DNA of 64,000 nucleotides from Promethearchaeota archaeon (GTDB lineage Archaea; Asgardarchaeota; Lokiarchaeia; Sigyniarchaeales; Promethearchaeaceae). Below are positions 1 through 11,981 of the stretch, piece after piece. The DNA is taken from NCBI GenBank assembly GCA_016933055.1, contig JAFGBS010000004.1:1-64000 (forward strand). Direction: 5' to 3'. The position numbers and the translations under genes are program-made. The notes below the pieces were generated by a model, which saw only the letters and a list, made by a program, of their open reading frames with translations, did not search any database and was not told the DNA's origin. Each line of letters opens with the position of its first letter. The stretch's first letter is position 1.

Positions 1-2718
<2,718 letters not shown>

Positions 2719-4336
2719 AGGGGACGAGTTCAGATTGCTCGCGACGGCATGGAAACCATGCGTTTACGGTCTGATGTCTGTCCGCTGTTCACATCTAGTA
2801 CTTATAGGTACCGAGATTGTCTTCAATATTACGAAAAAATCAAGCACATAAGCAAAAAGTATCTTGAACACTTACACACAAACTCAATCAACACAAAAAG
2901 TGTAGGATGCTATATCCACCAGGACCAATTAGTCAGGGGGCACGTGTATCATGTAAACCTGACCCAGTTTTTTGAGGTCGTAAAAACGTTACAAGGTTTT
3001 GTTTCGTTTTTGGTTTTCTGATATTACATATTACAATGGGTTACACAAAGTACCATTACCTACAACCGACATTGGATGTTCCATTTGGAAGTATCCTATT
3101 ACGATGTAAGATGTTTGATGACATTCATCCACCAGTTGTGCACACAGTGATGGTACTATGTAACCGGCAAATCGCAAGATAGCAAGCAACATAGTTTGCA
3201 CATATGTACACAAATAATGGCTGATGTCGTTTAGATAACTTTACTTTTCTTTAAACGTTCAGCCCTACCCTATGAGGTAATCCATTCCGTGTTTCGGATG
3301 ATTGCCCGTTATTCAGTACCACATTCCTGCGGATCCGGATCCAGTAGAATCATGGTCATTTCCAGGCGCTTCTTGTGGGTGAATAATCACTATCATTCCG
3401 CTCCAAACGGGCTTGAGATGATTCAATGTTTGGCAGGCAGGAATAACAGCCATGTTCCCGTGTCGGTGTCGTGATGATCGCTGCTGATCGCCAATCCGAT
3501 GATGGGGATCAGTGGCACAAAAGTCGACCGACAAATAGGCAATAAGGATCCCCACATTATAAATTTTATGCTGATAGAAGAGAAAACTACGGAAGGAGGG
3601 AATATCACCGGGAGATACGTCCAAAATTCAGCGTGCCTATCTTATAAGGTTTGTGCATGTTGGGAAAAATGCGGAAGGCAATCTCGATTAGACACCCCTT
3701 AAGCACAACCATGCGGAGGAATACCATCTCATATCCCCGAATCGATCCAGAAGTCCATAACAAGAGCATGGAAGAAAAGAGGAATGCAATCAAATCGATT
3801 TATTGATAAATTAATAATTCTGTCGGGAAGAAAAGTGCTTTATGGTGCAACCTATAACCTACTAAGTACCTTCTTCACATTTAACTGAAGATTCGGGATA
3901 TCCTCGATTATTTTTCCCAGACAATCTCAAGTTCAAGCGAGAAATACCCCAAGAACCATTCACCTTTGAAATGTCACAAGAATATTAATATCACTGTCTT
4001 TATTGAATTGATTAGTCAAAATCGAACTAAGTAATTCTGGTTTCTTTATGTAATATTTTTAGCAGATTTCTCTAAATTTCTCTTCATCCCCATGCTTAAT
4101 CAAAGCATTGAGTTTTTTCGAGGGTGGGATGATTTGGGTAGTGTTATTCCAAATGGAGCGGTATTGATCTCATAATTGGTCCCTCAATTGTCACATTGTT
4201 CATCATTTTCCTTTAAACTAGGTCGTTGGCAATAATTTTTTTTTATGGTTCATGGTTAAGAAGCAAAATACTGGATCCGATAGAGATACCGATTTCTACT
4301 CAGACTTAAAAGCAAATGTGTTCATTTGTTATATAG
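2719..4336. other. Intergenic region upstream of 23S; no 16S, 5S or tRNA seen
   Basis: About 1.6 kb with no convincing gene. Since the 23S is transcribed to the left, a linked 16S would sit here, and none is present. A hairpin with stem GTCAGG/CCTGAC spans 2932-2963 and could belong to the 23S leader. The part 3240-3700 is more GC-rich than its surroundings and has short minus-strand ORFs with hydrophobic stretches (for example 3423-3608) interrupted by stops; a decayed membrane-protein gene is possible but unproven. Confidence 0.5.
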
Positions 4337-4954
4337 ATGCTAGTAGCCGAAAAGAAAAACATATATCCAGTTCTGGGCATTCTCTTGGGATTCTTTCTAA
4401 TAATCTTTGGTACATTTGGAATATTCCTTTTATTTTGGGAAGTGCTCAGCGAAGAGATGTTATTATTCACAGTGTTTGCAATTGGTATTACGGGAGCATT
4501 CATTCTTTCAATTAACTTAACTATTGTTAGAATCAGAGAAATGGCAAAACGATTAGATAAGGCTGCACAACTGATGAATCCGAAAACAAAAATTGTTGGA
4601 ATGGGAGTAATTGTCCAAATAAAACCGTATTATATAGTCAGATTTGAGGGATACTACTTAAATGTTTTACGAATGCAGGAAACAACCGATTATTCTCCTT
4701 CAGTTTACCGAAAAATGGTGGGTCCAAAATTACCGTCGATTCTACCCCTTAAATGTCCCGTTATTACCGAATTTCAAAGATACAAACTGCGAAAATGCGA
4801 GGGAATCGCGCATATTTATGATATTGAGGAAGATCGTTGGGTCTCGGGGCATACGATCATGTATTCCATCTTTTGCTTTACCAAACCTATGTCCGATCTA
4901 TTGCAACCCGATGTGTTCCAAAATCTCCTTTACACCCTAACGCAATTTGAATAG
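4337..4954 (+). CDS. Two-TM membrane protein of unknown function
   Basis: A 205-residue protein that I do not recognise. Two adjacent hydrophobic helices (about residues 10-33 and 40-63) are followed by a basic stretch (RIREMAKRLDK) and a cytosolic-looking domain of about 130 residues rich in beta-type sequence (KIVGMGVIVQIKPYYIVRFEGYY). It has no cysteine motif or nucleotide-binding motif. The overlapping ORF beginning at 4252 in another frame is shorter and has no plausible domain. It stands alone, about 400 bp before the split MgtE genes on the same strand. That it is a real gene rests on length and a coherent membrane topology. Confidence 0.6.
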   Translation: MLVAEKKNIYPVLGILLGFFLIIFGTFGIFLLFWEVLSEEMLLFTVFAIGITGAFILSINLTIVRIREMAKRLDKAAQLMNPKTKIVGMGVIVQIKPYYIVRFEGYYLNVLRMQETTDYSPSVYRKMVGPKLPSILPLKCPVITEFQRYKLRKCEGIAHIYDIEEDRWVSGHTIMYSIFCFTKPMSDLLQPDVFQNLLYTLTQFE

Positions 4955-5369
4955 TAGTCGTTTAATGATTTTATTTTTGAGCATTACGTGTATTCAAGGA
5001 ATTCCGGAGCACATTGATGATACACCTGAATTTTTTCTCCCAGTATTTTAATCCTAAAATAATCATTTTCACTATCTGCGCCCATCAGGCACCAATTAGA
5101 TAAGTCCTAGCTGATCTGATCTCCATTGATAAAACAAATGGGTCTTGGTTACGTCAAGCTATCGATTGGAGCATTAATATGAAAAATCTACTTGATTGGT
5201 TGATTTCTTAACCCAAATGAGCCTTTTCCGTGATATATCGAGGTATTTTTGATATATTCGACCATTATATGCATTTTTAAGAACTTTTATATAATAAAGA
5301 ATACCTAAGAGAATTATAGGAAATGATTGGTAGATCACATTTTGAAATACTAAGGAATGATGATAAGAT
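4955..5369. other. Intergenic region before the split cation transporter
   Basis: No gene seen. It contains a TATA-like tract at 5286-5295 and a 7-bp inverted repeat AGGTATT (5241-5247)/AATACCT (5300-5306) that brackets this tract and could be an operator for the downstream transport operon. Confidence 0.4.
5285..5296 (+). promoter_or_regulatory. Possible TATA box of the mgtE-like operon
   Basis: The tract TTTATATAAT lies about 75-85 bp before the ATG at 5370, in an otherwise gene-free stretch. Spacing would imply a leader of about 50 nt. Judged by sequence only. Confidence 0.3.
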
Positions 5370-5924
5370 ATGGTATCACGGGTCAAAATTATTAAAAACA
5401 TTGCAGAAACCTATGTCTCCGAAATCATATCCATTGCACTTGGTATAATCGCCGGTACCATACTTACAATCCTAATATTACCTTTTAATTCGTTTATTGT
5501 TTTAATCTTGATTATTCCTGGTTTATTATCGGTGAGAGGAAATACGGGAGGAAGTTTTGCTACAAGATCATCGCGAGATCTCATCATTGGTAATTTTAAT
5601 AAAAGAACATGGTTCGAAAATGTATCTGCCACGATAATTCTCTCATCAATTTCGGGGTTGTTACTGGGAATCTTGTCAGTTCTTCTAAATATAATTTTCT
5701 TGAAAATCGCGTTGATAGATTCAATTTCTCTATTTTTTCTCCCCCTCATCACATTAACAATTGAACAAATAGTTTCACTTCCTATATCAACACTTTTTAG
5801 TTATCTGGTTTTTAAATACGGGCTCGATCCAAACAATATTGTTAGTCCGATAATGACGGGTATTGACGATGTATTGATCATTCTTTGCTTCTATCTTTCA
5901 TTAAAACTTCTGGGGGTTCCATGA
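5370..5924 (+). CDS. SLC41/MgtE-type divalent cation transporter, half protein A
   Basis: A 184-residue integral membrane protein matching one repeat of the MgtE/SLC41 pore domain. Several hydrophobic helices are visible, and after the first comes the family signature around residues 50-72: a PGLLSVRGNTGG segment followed by FATRSSRDLIIG, comparable to the PALLGLKGN...SRLSTA region of SLC41. A later KYGLDPNNIVSPIMTGIDD segment matches the conserved G-x-DPDN...P..T...D motif near the end of each repeat. In eukaryotic SLC41 two such repeats are fused; here each is a separate gene. It overlaps the next gene by an ATGA start/stop junction, so the two are probably translated together and form a heterodimeric Mg2+ or other divalent cation channel/transporter. 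Confidence 0.85.
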   Translation: MVSRVKIIKNIAETYVSEIISIALGIIAGTILTILILPFNSFIVLILIIPGLLSVRGNTGGSFATRSSRDLIIGNFNKRTWFENVSATIILSSISGLLLGILSVLLNIIFLKIALIDSISLFFLPLITLTIEQIVSLPISTLFSYLVFKYGLDPNNIVSPIMTGIDDVLIILCFYLSLKLLGVP

Positions 5925-6478
5925 TTATGGATTATTTTAAAAAAATCATGAAAGAATCGATAATAGTTGTGATCTTAACGACGATAATAGGATTCATTAC
6001 GGGTTCATTTCTATCCAGCTATGAGGGTGTTTTAATATATATTCCCGTTATCTTGATTATTCTCCCCGCATTAGGAGACACAATTGGAGATTTAGCAACT
6101 GTCATAGTCTCAAGATTAACCACTAATCTCTATTTAGGTGAAATAGAGCCTAAAATACAAAACTCAAAAGTTTTGAAAACGGATTTTTTTAATTTATCGA
6201 TAACGATGGCATTATGCTGCATAACAATTCTTCTTATGGGGTATGGAATAGCATTTTTCACAAGTGTTCCTATTGTATATCCTTTCTTAATCATAGTTAT
6301 AGTTATGATAAGTGGATTGTTACTCTTTGCACTATTGTTTATTGTTTTAGTCGTTTCTTCGATATATCTTTTTAAAAGAGGACGTGATCCAAATAATTAT
6401 TTAGTTCCTATAGCAACCACCTTAGCGGATCTATTAACTCCAATTTCAGTTATTCTTTTGATCCAAATATTTATATGA
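5921..6478 (+). CDS. SLC41/MgtE-type divalent cation transporter, half protein B
   Basis: A 185-residue paralogue of the preceding gene. I chose the ATG at 5921, which overlaps the upstream TGA as ATGA and gives a length matching half A; the longer frame from 5885 would bury 36 nt in the upstream gene. Family signatures are visible: ILPALGDTIGDLATVIVSRLTT in the first third (compare PALLG..GN...SRLST) and KRGRDPNNYLVPIATTLADL near the end. Half B has TIGD where half A has RGNTGG, so the halves have diverged and probably contribute unequal residues to the pore. The gene for a PhoU/TrkA_C protein follows 39 nt later. Confidence 0.85.
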   Translation: MIMDYFKKIMKESIIVVILTTIIGFITGSFLSSYEGVLIYIPVILIILPALGDTIGDLATVIVSRLTTNLYLGEIEPKIQNSKVLKTDFFNLSITMALCCITILLMGYGIAFFTSVPIVYPFLIIVIVMISGLLLFALLFIVLVVSSIYLFKRGRDPNNYLVPIATTLADLLTPISVILLIQIFI

Positions 6479-6517
6479 AATTCGAAAATTCAAATCTATG
6501 AGTGAATATTTGACAAA

Positions 6518-7762
6518 ATGAACGAAATCAGAAAGAAATTTGAATATATTCCAATATCCTTAAAAGACATTTTAAGGAGTATGAAACGAAATATTGACTT
6601 AATGATTGATCTTGCCTATAGTGCAGTAAAATTTGGAAGCGAAGAGATAGCAGATGAGACTTCTAGGATTGAACATCGAATCCATGACTTGACTTTCTTA
6701 TTATATTTACAAATCATTCAAACCCAAGTTGGTGGGATAAAAGAAGCGAAAAAATTAGAGCCAATTGTAGTTATGGGGTATTCAATAGATAAAATTTCTG
6801 ATGCGCTCGCAGATATTGCTAAAGTAGTTTATATTAACAGATATATCGGTGATTTCACTCAATTATTTTGGGATAAGGTACCAGAACCGATTGTAAAAGT
6901 AACTGTAAATGAAAATTGCAATTTTATTGGGCTCCCCCGACTTGAGGTCCATTTTCGTTCTAAATATGGAGTCGATTTAATAGCAATTAAGAGAGGAGAT
7001 CAATGGCTATTTGGATTTGATGAAACAATACATAAGGATGATATTTTAATCATTAAAGGAGAACTTGAGTTAATCTATGAATTAAAAACGCTTGTTTACG
7101 ATTTAGAACCAATTTCTTTCCGCCTTGATGAAGATAAGCGCGAAAATATTTTTGATTTATCCGATCCTGAAATATTTAAAGAACTTGAGGATTTGAAGAA
7201 TGATTATGTCAAAATCACTGACATCTCTGAGACAATGATTGAATTAGCATTAGCATCCCTTTTTTTCAATAGCTATGAGCTTGCTGAGGATATGTTAGAA
7301 ATGGAAGAGCTGATGGATGCCTTAAATGCAAAATTTGAAAAGGATCTTTTAGCTTTTGCAAATTTATCTAAAAATCCTCGAATTTTGACAGGTATAATGA
7401 AAATTATTTTCTCATGCGAACAAATCTCAGATGCTGCCTCGAGTATCGCTGAAAATATCGTAAAGGGCTTTGAACCTCATGAAATAGTCCAAAAAGCAAT
7501 TGAAGAAACTCCTGAAATTGTTGTACGGGAAACTGTCTCAAAAAAATCATTTTTTAATGGAAAAACGTATGCAGAATTACAAAATAACCGTTATAAAAAG
7601 GGATTTCATATAGTGGCAATGAAAAGAGAAAATAATTGGATATATGGATTTAAAAGAGAGTTTAAGTTTCAAGAAGGGGACCTATTAATTGGGTTAGGAC
7701 CAAAAGAAACCGTAGAACAATGGAGATATGGCGTACGTCCAGAAAACTCCAATGGAGATTAA
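6518..7762 (+). CDS. PhoU-TrkA_C tandem protein, likely cytosolic regulator of the cation transporter
   Basis: A 414-residue soluble protein with the order PhoU-like helical domain (about 10-105), TrkA_C/RCK_C domain (about 115-200), second PhoU-like domain (about 215-325) and second TrkA_C domain (about 335-405). The two TrkA_C units share the pattern ...YGVDLIAIKRGDQWLFGFDE...DDILIIKG and ...KGFHIVAMKRENNWIYGFKRE...GDLLIGLG. TrkA_C domains bind small ligands and gate potassium or other cation transporters. Archaeal genomes often place such proteins next to MgtE-type membrane genes, as here. I infer that it is the gating or assembly partner of the two half-transporters; ligand and ion are unknown. 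Confidence 0.85.
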   Translation: MNEIRKKFEYIPISLKDILRSMKRNIDLMIDLAYSAVKFGSEEIADETSRIEHRIHDLTFLLYLQIIQTQVGGIKEAKKLEPIVVMGYSIDKISDALADIAKVVYINRYIGDFTQLFWDKVPEPIVKVTVNENCNFIGLPRLEVHFRSKYGVDLIAIKRGDQWLFGFDETIHKDDILIIKGELELIYELKTLVYDLEPISFRLDEDKRENIFDLSDPEIFKELEDLKNDYVKITDISETMIELALASLFFNSYELAEDMLEMEELMDALNAKFEKDLLAFANLSKNPRILTGIMKIIFSCEQISDAASSIAENIVKGFEPHEIVQKAIEETPEIVVRETVSKKSFFNGKTYAELQNNRYKKGFHIVAMKRENNWIYGFKREFKFQEGDLLIGLGPKETVEQWRYGVRPENSNGD

Positions 7763-8536
7763 AGCGTTTTAGTAGCAAGTGTTGCCTAGGTTGTTCGAAA
7801 TTGTTTTCTCTCCGCTTTATGTTCCTCTGTGTTTTAGGAAAATAATTGATTGAGTAATTAGAATCGATGAAGATGATGTTTTCGACTTTTATATGCCTAT
7901 AATCAAGTCAATTGCTGTACTATAGTATTATTCATTATAGTAATTTATTATGAGACAATGGATGAGATTCTGAAAAACAATCCATCAATTTTGTACTCAC
8001 ACCCCTTATTCTACGAACTATGCTAAAAACCTATTTGGGATTAGGTCAAATAAGTTCTTTTAGCATAGCTATTCCTAGTACTCATGAAATTTTATCTAAG
8101 GGTTATTATAAGTATTTCCAGTGGTATCCCATTTTGGAAACCTTAGTAGGTAGGATTGGACCGATAAAAAAAAAATATTATAGAACGAGCCTTAATGGGC
8201 GTGTATAATGCAGAATAGATATTATTTAATAAAGCAGAGTTACCCAATACACAGAGTAATCACTATTTCTCAATATATACTCATCAAAAAAATAACAGTT
8301 ACGTCCATTAGGCTTTCGTATGAAACACTTAAATGCATGTATAATTCGCTTTTCAATCCCCTGATCACTCATAATGAGGTATCGATCCAAACTACCTCTG
8401 GTGGGAAACCGAACGGAAACCCAAAAAACCCGACTCCTATAAGTTCAGATCAATTTCGTTCACTATGTAAAAGGAAGACCGCAACCGCAATTTTTAAATG
8501 GACTTCCGATCCAGTTAAGTGAAGAAGGTTATCAAT
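7763..8536. other. Intergenic region upstream of the collar surface protein
   Basis: About 770 bp. Two ORFs (8020-8208 and 8208-8522) look like chance reading frames: low-complexity composition, no domain, no ribosome binding site. A TTTTTAAA tract near 8490 could be the promoter TATA element of the next gene. Confidence 0.4.
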
Positions 8537-11215
8537 ATGAAGAAATTCCATCGAAAACTGACGATTATTGTATGTATTACCTATCTGGTCGGTATGGGAC
8601 TTTATCTGCCTTTTTATCCCGTAGCGGCCTATCCAACGTACCCCACCACGGGGATTATTGCAATGTGGACGGGGTCTGAATTACCCGAAGGATGGGAAAT
8701 AGTGACAGAAACAAATAGTCGATTTGTCATGGCTACTACTACGGGAGAGATTCCGGGAGCAACGGGCGGTGTTAGCAGCCATAGGCATGGATATACTCAG
8801 ATTCCGACTCATACGCATGGATACACTAATACGATTGGTGTGACTCATTCCCATTCGTATACCGGAGGAGGTTCGACCGCTAATAAAGGAACTGCGGGTT
8901 CTGATATTCGAACATTTTACACTGGTTCCCAATCCTCGATTGGGGGTTCGATTTCTGCCCATGTCCATACCGTGTATCCCACCGGTTATTCAACTTGCTA
9001 CACAGAGAGTAGTAGTCTATTACCACCATATCAAACGGTGACGTATATTAAGAAAGTGTCTGCTACAGCATTATATCCCGCAGGATTGATTGTAATCTCA
9101 ACCGGAGATTCAATACCATCTGGATGGGTTCGGTGTGATGGAAGTTCAGGTACGCCAGATTTACGGGGGGACTTTTTGATGGGTTCGCTTACTCCCGGAT
9201 CAATGGGGGGAACGACTTCACATAACCATGTGTACAGAGAAGTACCCTATCATTCACATACCATGCAAAGTGATGGTGGGAGTCATACCCATGGAGCCTA
9301 TCATAGCACAACTTATGTTAAGGCAGACGATTGGAGTACTTTTGCGTATGATGTGGTTGTAGCCACTTTAAGCCAATCTTCCACTTATCATCTCAGCCAC
9401 AGCCATTCGGTGCCATACATAGGAAGCTCTACTTGCTATACACAAACTGTATCTCATTTACCTCCATATATAGCGGTGGATTTTTTAATGAGTACTCAAG
9501 ACACATCAGCCTTGCCAGTTGGGGTAGTTGCATTATGGGACAGCGTAGATTCGTCAATTCCGTATGGATGGAATATGTGTGATGGTTCGTACGGAACCGC
9601 AGATTTTCGAAATAGATTTATTCGTGGAAGGAACACCGAACCCATCGGGAGTTTAGGAGGAAGTTCTGCGCATTCCCATTCCTATAGCACAGTACCCAGT
9701 CATACTCATTCCGTTAGTTCGGGAGATGCGTATCATGCTCATCAAATGTACGTATATGGGGGATTGACAGCGGGGGCAGAAACATTGCTCGGATTAGGTT
9801 CTAACGTGTATATTGAAGGGGGGTCAAGAACTACCACATCCTCAACCTATTCTCATCGACATTATATTAACTCAGCAGGAGTTTCAAATCCCAGTACGCA
9901 AACTGCTTCCAATTATCCTCCCTATGTGAAATTCACGTATATCCAGTGTATCGATTATGATGGGATTAGTCCTGTATTCAGCAGCACTCCCGCGGATAAA
10001 TCTTTGGAATATGGATATGCAAGTGAAAGCATTTCTTGGACGGCGATCGATGGGAATCCCAATACCTATAGTATTGATCTGCTTGGAACGGGTACGATAG
10101 TCTCACCAACACCATGGAATTCTGGTAATCCAATTACCTTTACTATTCCCGATGGATTTGGAGTGGGGTCGTATACTTATGTTATTGAACTCCTCGACAT
10201 GTATGGAAATCCAAGTACCGATAGTGTAACATTAACCGTAGAAGATACGACCAAACCGATTATTACGGAATACCCAATCCCGCTTACGGTTCAATTTGGT
10301 TATGATGGTCAATCTTATTCATGGACAGCCACCGATCTCAATGCCGATACTTATTCCATCGAACTCATCGGGACGGGTATTGTGGAAGAGCCCACAGCAT
10401 GGACATCTGACGCGCCGATAGTATACAATATACCCGAAGGCTTTGGAGTGGGGACTTATACCTATACCATTACTTTTCTCGATTTATATGGCAACTCTGA
10501 ATCTGATACGATCACGTTCAATGTGGAAGATACCACACACCCCATTATTCACACTATTCCGAGCGATCTCGTACTGGAATTTGGAGATACAGCACCAGTA
10601 TTACTGTGGAATGCAACGGATCCGTATCCGGGGGTATATAATATTACAATCGACGATGTCCTGTATGCAATTAATTATCCATGGATCTCTGGGTCTCCAA
10701 TAGAATTTGATATAGATCCCTTTTATCTCGACGTAAATACCTACACTCTCACAATCACTGTATCAGATCTTTATGGTAACTACGCTTCAGATAGTGTTTC
10801 TATCACTATACAGGACACTACCACCCCGGTAATCACTGATACACCTTTTGATATTGCTGCAGATCTTGGGTACACTAACCGAAAAGTGACTTGGACGGCA
10901 ACGGATTATTTACCAGATACCTACACCATTGAGTTAGGGGGAACAGGAATAGTAGTAGATCATATTAAATGGACTTCTGGAGAACCCGTGACCTATACTT
11001 TTCCAGATGGGTTCGCATCGGGAACATATACTTATACTATCACGTTTTATGATGAACAAGGGAATTCAGTCACAGATAGAGTCCTCTTTATTGTCAGAGA
11101 ACTTCCGCCAAGGACGATTCCCGGATTCAATTTCCCCTTCTTAATAATAATCTCCATTAGTTCAGTGATTATGCTGGTTTTAGTTCAAAAACACAAAAAG
11201 AATAGGGCGAAATAA
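8537..11215 (+). CDS. Surface-anchored protein with three phage-tail-collar-like HxH domains and four Ig-like repeats
   Basis: An 892-residue exported protein. ATG 8537 is preceded by AGAAGG; GTG 8519 would add six residues (numbering here counts from the GTG). Signal peptide about 10-37. Three collar-like modules follow (about 44-178, 187-325, 333-476), each with GxIxxW/STG...IPxGW, RxRF/DFLMG and a closing LPPYxxVxYI motif, as in phage tail-fibre collar domains (module 2: IPSGWVRCDGSSGTPDLRGDF). Each module has exactly four HxH motifs (H88/90, 98/100, 110/112, 148/150; 235/237, 245/247, 256/258, 294/296; 385/387, 395/397, 406/408, 446/448). In T4 gp37/gp12, HxH pairs from three chains bind one metal ion. 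Then four ~95-residue Ig-like repeats (about 483-862), a TM helix (about 871-889) and a basic tail. Probably a trimeric adhesin or receptor fibre on the cell surface; ligand unknown. Confidence 0.85.
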   Translation: MKKFHRKLTIIVCITYLVGMGLYLPFYPVAAYPTYPTTGIIAMWTGSELPEGWEIVTETNSRFVMATTTGEIPGATGGVSSHRHGYTQIPTHTHGYTNTIGVTHSHSYTGGGSTANKGTAGSDIRTFYTGSQSSIGGSISAHVHTVYPTGYSTCYTESSSLLPPYQTVTYIKKVSATALYPAGLIVISTGDSIPSGWVRCDGSSGTPDLRGDFLMGSLTPGSMGGTTSHNHVYREVPYHSHTMQSDGGSHTHGAYHSTTYVKADDWSTFAYDVVVATLSQSSTYHLSHSHSVPYIGSSTCYTQTVSHLPPYIAVDFLMSTQDTSALPVGVVALWDSVDSSIPYGWNMCDGSYGTADFRNRFIRGRNTEPIGSLGGSSAHSHSYSTVPSHTHSVSSGDAYHAHQMYVYGGLTAGAETLLGLGSNVYIEGGSRTTTSSTYSHRHYINSAGVSNPSTQTASNYPPYVKFTYIQCIDYDGISPVFSSTPADKSLEYGYASESISWTAIDGNPNTYSIDLLGTGTIVSPTPWNSGNPITFTIPDGFGVGSYTYVIELLDMYGNPSTDSVTLTVEDTTKPIITEYPIPLTVQFGYDGQSYSWTATDLNADTYSIELIGTGIVEEPTAWTSDAPIVYNIPEGFGVGTYTYTITFLDLYGNSESDTITFNVEDTTHPIIHTIPSDLVLEFGDTAPVLLWNATDPYPGVYNITIDDVLYAINYPWISGSPIEFDIDPFYLDVNTYTLTITVSDLYGNYASDSVSITIQDTTTPVITDTPFDIAADLGYTNRKVTWTATDYLPDTYTIELGGTGIVVDHIKWTSGEPVTYTFPDGFASGTYTYTITFYDEQGNSVTDRVLFIVRELPPRTIPGFNFPFLIIISISSVIMLVLVQKHKKNRAK

Positions 11216-11256
11216 ATCAAAATAACTCAATTTACTCCTTTTTCTATTTTTTGACA

Positions 11257-11910
11257 ATGATGCGATTTTTTCTATCTCTATGTGAAGACAATCATTTTTT
11301 AATCAAGCATTTCGCGTATTGGGATCCTAATAATTATAAAGAAACCACAAAAATGCATCCTATGAAGGATGAATTTCACTTGCGATCCGCTCTCCCATCT
11401 GATGTATCCAGAATCACGGTTTTGTGGAGTAATCTTATGGAATTTCATGAACCTATCGATAATATATTCGAGAGAAGTCCAGATGCTCAAAATCACTTTC
11501 AATCGTATCTCAACTCTCGTTTAGAACCCCCAGAGTTAGATGCCACAATTCATCAAAATATTCAACAAGGTGTTCCAGAGAGTCGAGATTTTTTTGCGTT
11601 TGTAGCTATAGACCAAAACACCGAAGAGATTGTCGGATATATTATGGGGGGCACAAGTAAAGTTTCTCCCGTGTTTAAAATTCAGGAATATGGCAATATT
11701 TCTGATATCTGTGTAAGTAATACCCACAGACGTCTTAAAATTGGATATAAATTAGTTGAAAAAGCAAAAAGATGGTTTAAAAACAAGGGAATTAAACATG
11801 TAAAAATCATGGTAGCGTCTGGGAACCAAATTTCGATTGCATTTTGGAGAAAGATGGGATTCGAACCAATAATGTACCAAATGCATTATAAATTTGGACT
11901 AGATCCATGA
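11257..11910 (+). CDS. GNAT family N-acetyltransferase
   Basis: A GNAT fold is clear from about residue 40 of this reading: FHLRSALPSDVSRITVLW (beta1-alpha1), a central VGYIMGG strand, then the acetyl-CoA-binding motif A region ISDICVSNTHRRLKIGYKLVEKA and the C-terminal VASGNQISIAFWRKMGFEP. The R-R-x-x-x-G-x-x-L variant is close to the Q/R-x-x-G-x-A pyrophosphate loop, here RRLKIG. Substrate unknown. The start is uncertain: ATG 11257 gives 217 residues, but the first 32 do not resemble GNAT sequence, and ATG 11353 would give 185 residues beginning just before the domain. Neither has a good ribosome binding site. Confidence 0.8.
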   Translation: MMRFFLSLCEDNHFLIKHFAYWDPNNYKETTKMHPMKDEFHLRSALPSDVSRITVLWSNLMEFHEPIDNIFERSPDAQNHFQSYLNSRLEPPELDATIHQNIQQGVPESRDFFAFVAIDQNTEEIVGYIMGGTSKVSPVFKIQEYGNISDICVSNTHRRLKIGYKLVEKAKRWFKNKGIKHVKIMVASGNQISIAFWRKMGFEPIMYQMHYKFGLDP

Positions 11911-11981
11911 TTTTCGATCGATATTCTTAGGATCAAAAACTAGTGTTTAATAACAGGTCGTTTAAGATTGATGGTAGACTC

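Noticed and set aside
2932..2963. Hairpin upstream of 23S considered as SRP RNA or a tRNA
   Set aside because: It lacks the SRP domain IV loop motif and tRNA arms; more likely an rRNA leader structure.
3313..3624. 103-residue minus-strand ORF and neighbouring hydrophobic frame 3423-3608
   Set aside because: No start signal, no family and interrupted frames; at best a decayed membrane gene.
8020..8522. Two consecutive ORFs before the collar protein
   Set aside because: Composition, lack of ribosome binding sites and absence of any domain indicate chance frames.
8537..11215. Collar protein as part of a provirus
   Set aside because: No capsid, terminase, portal, integrase or other tail gene nearby; the protein has a signal peptide and a membrane anchor.
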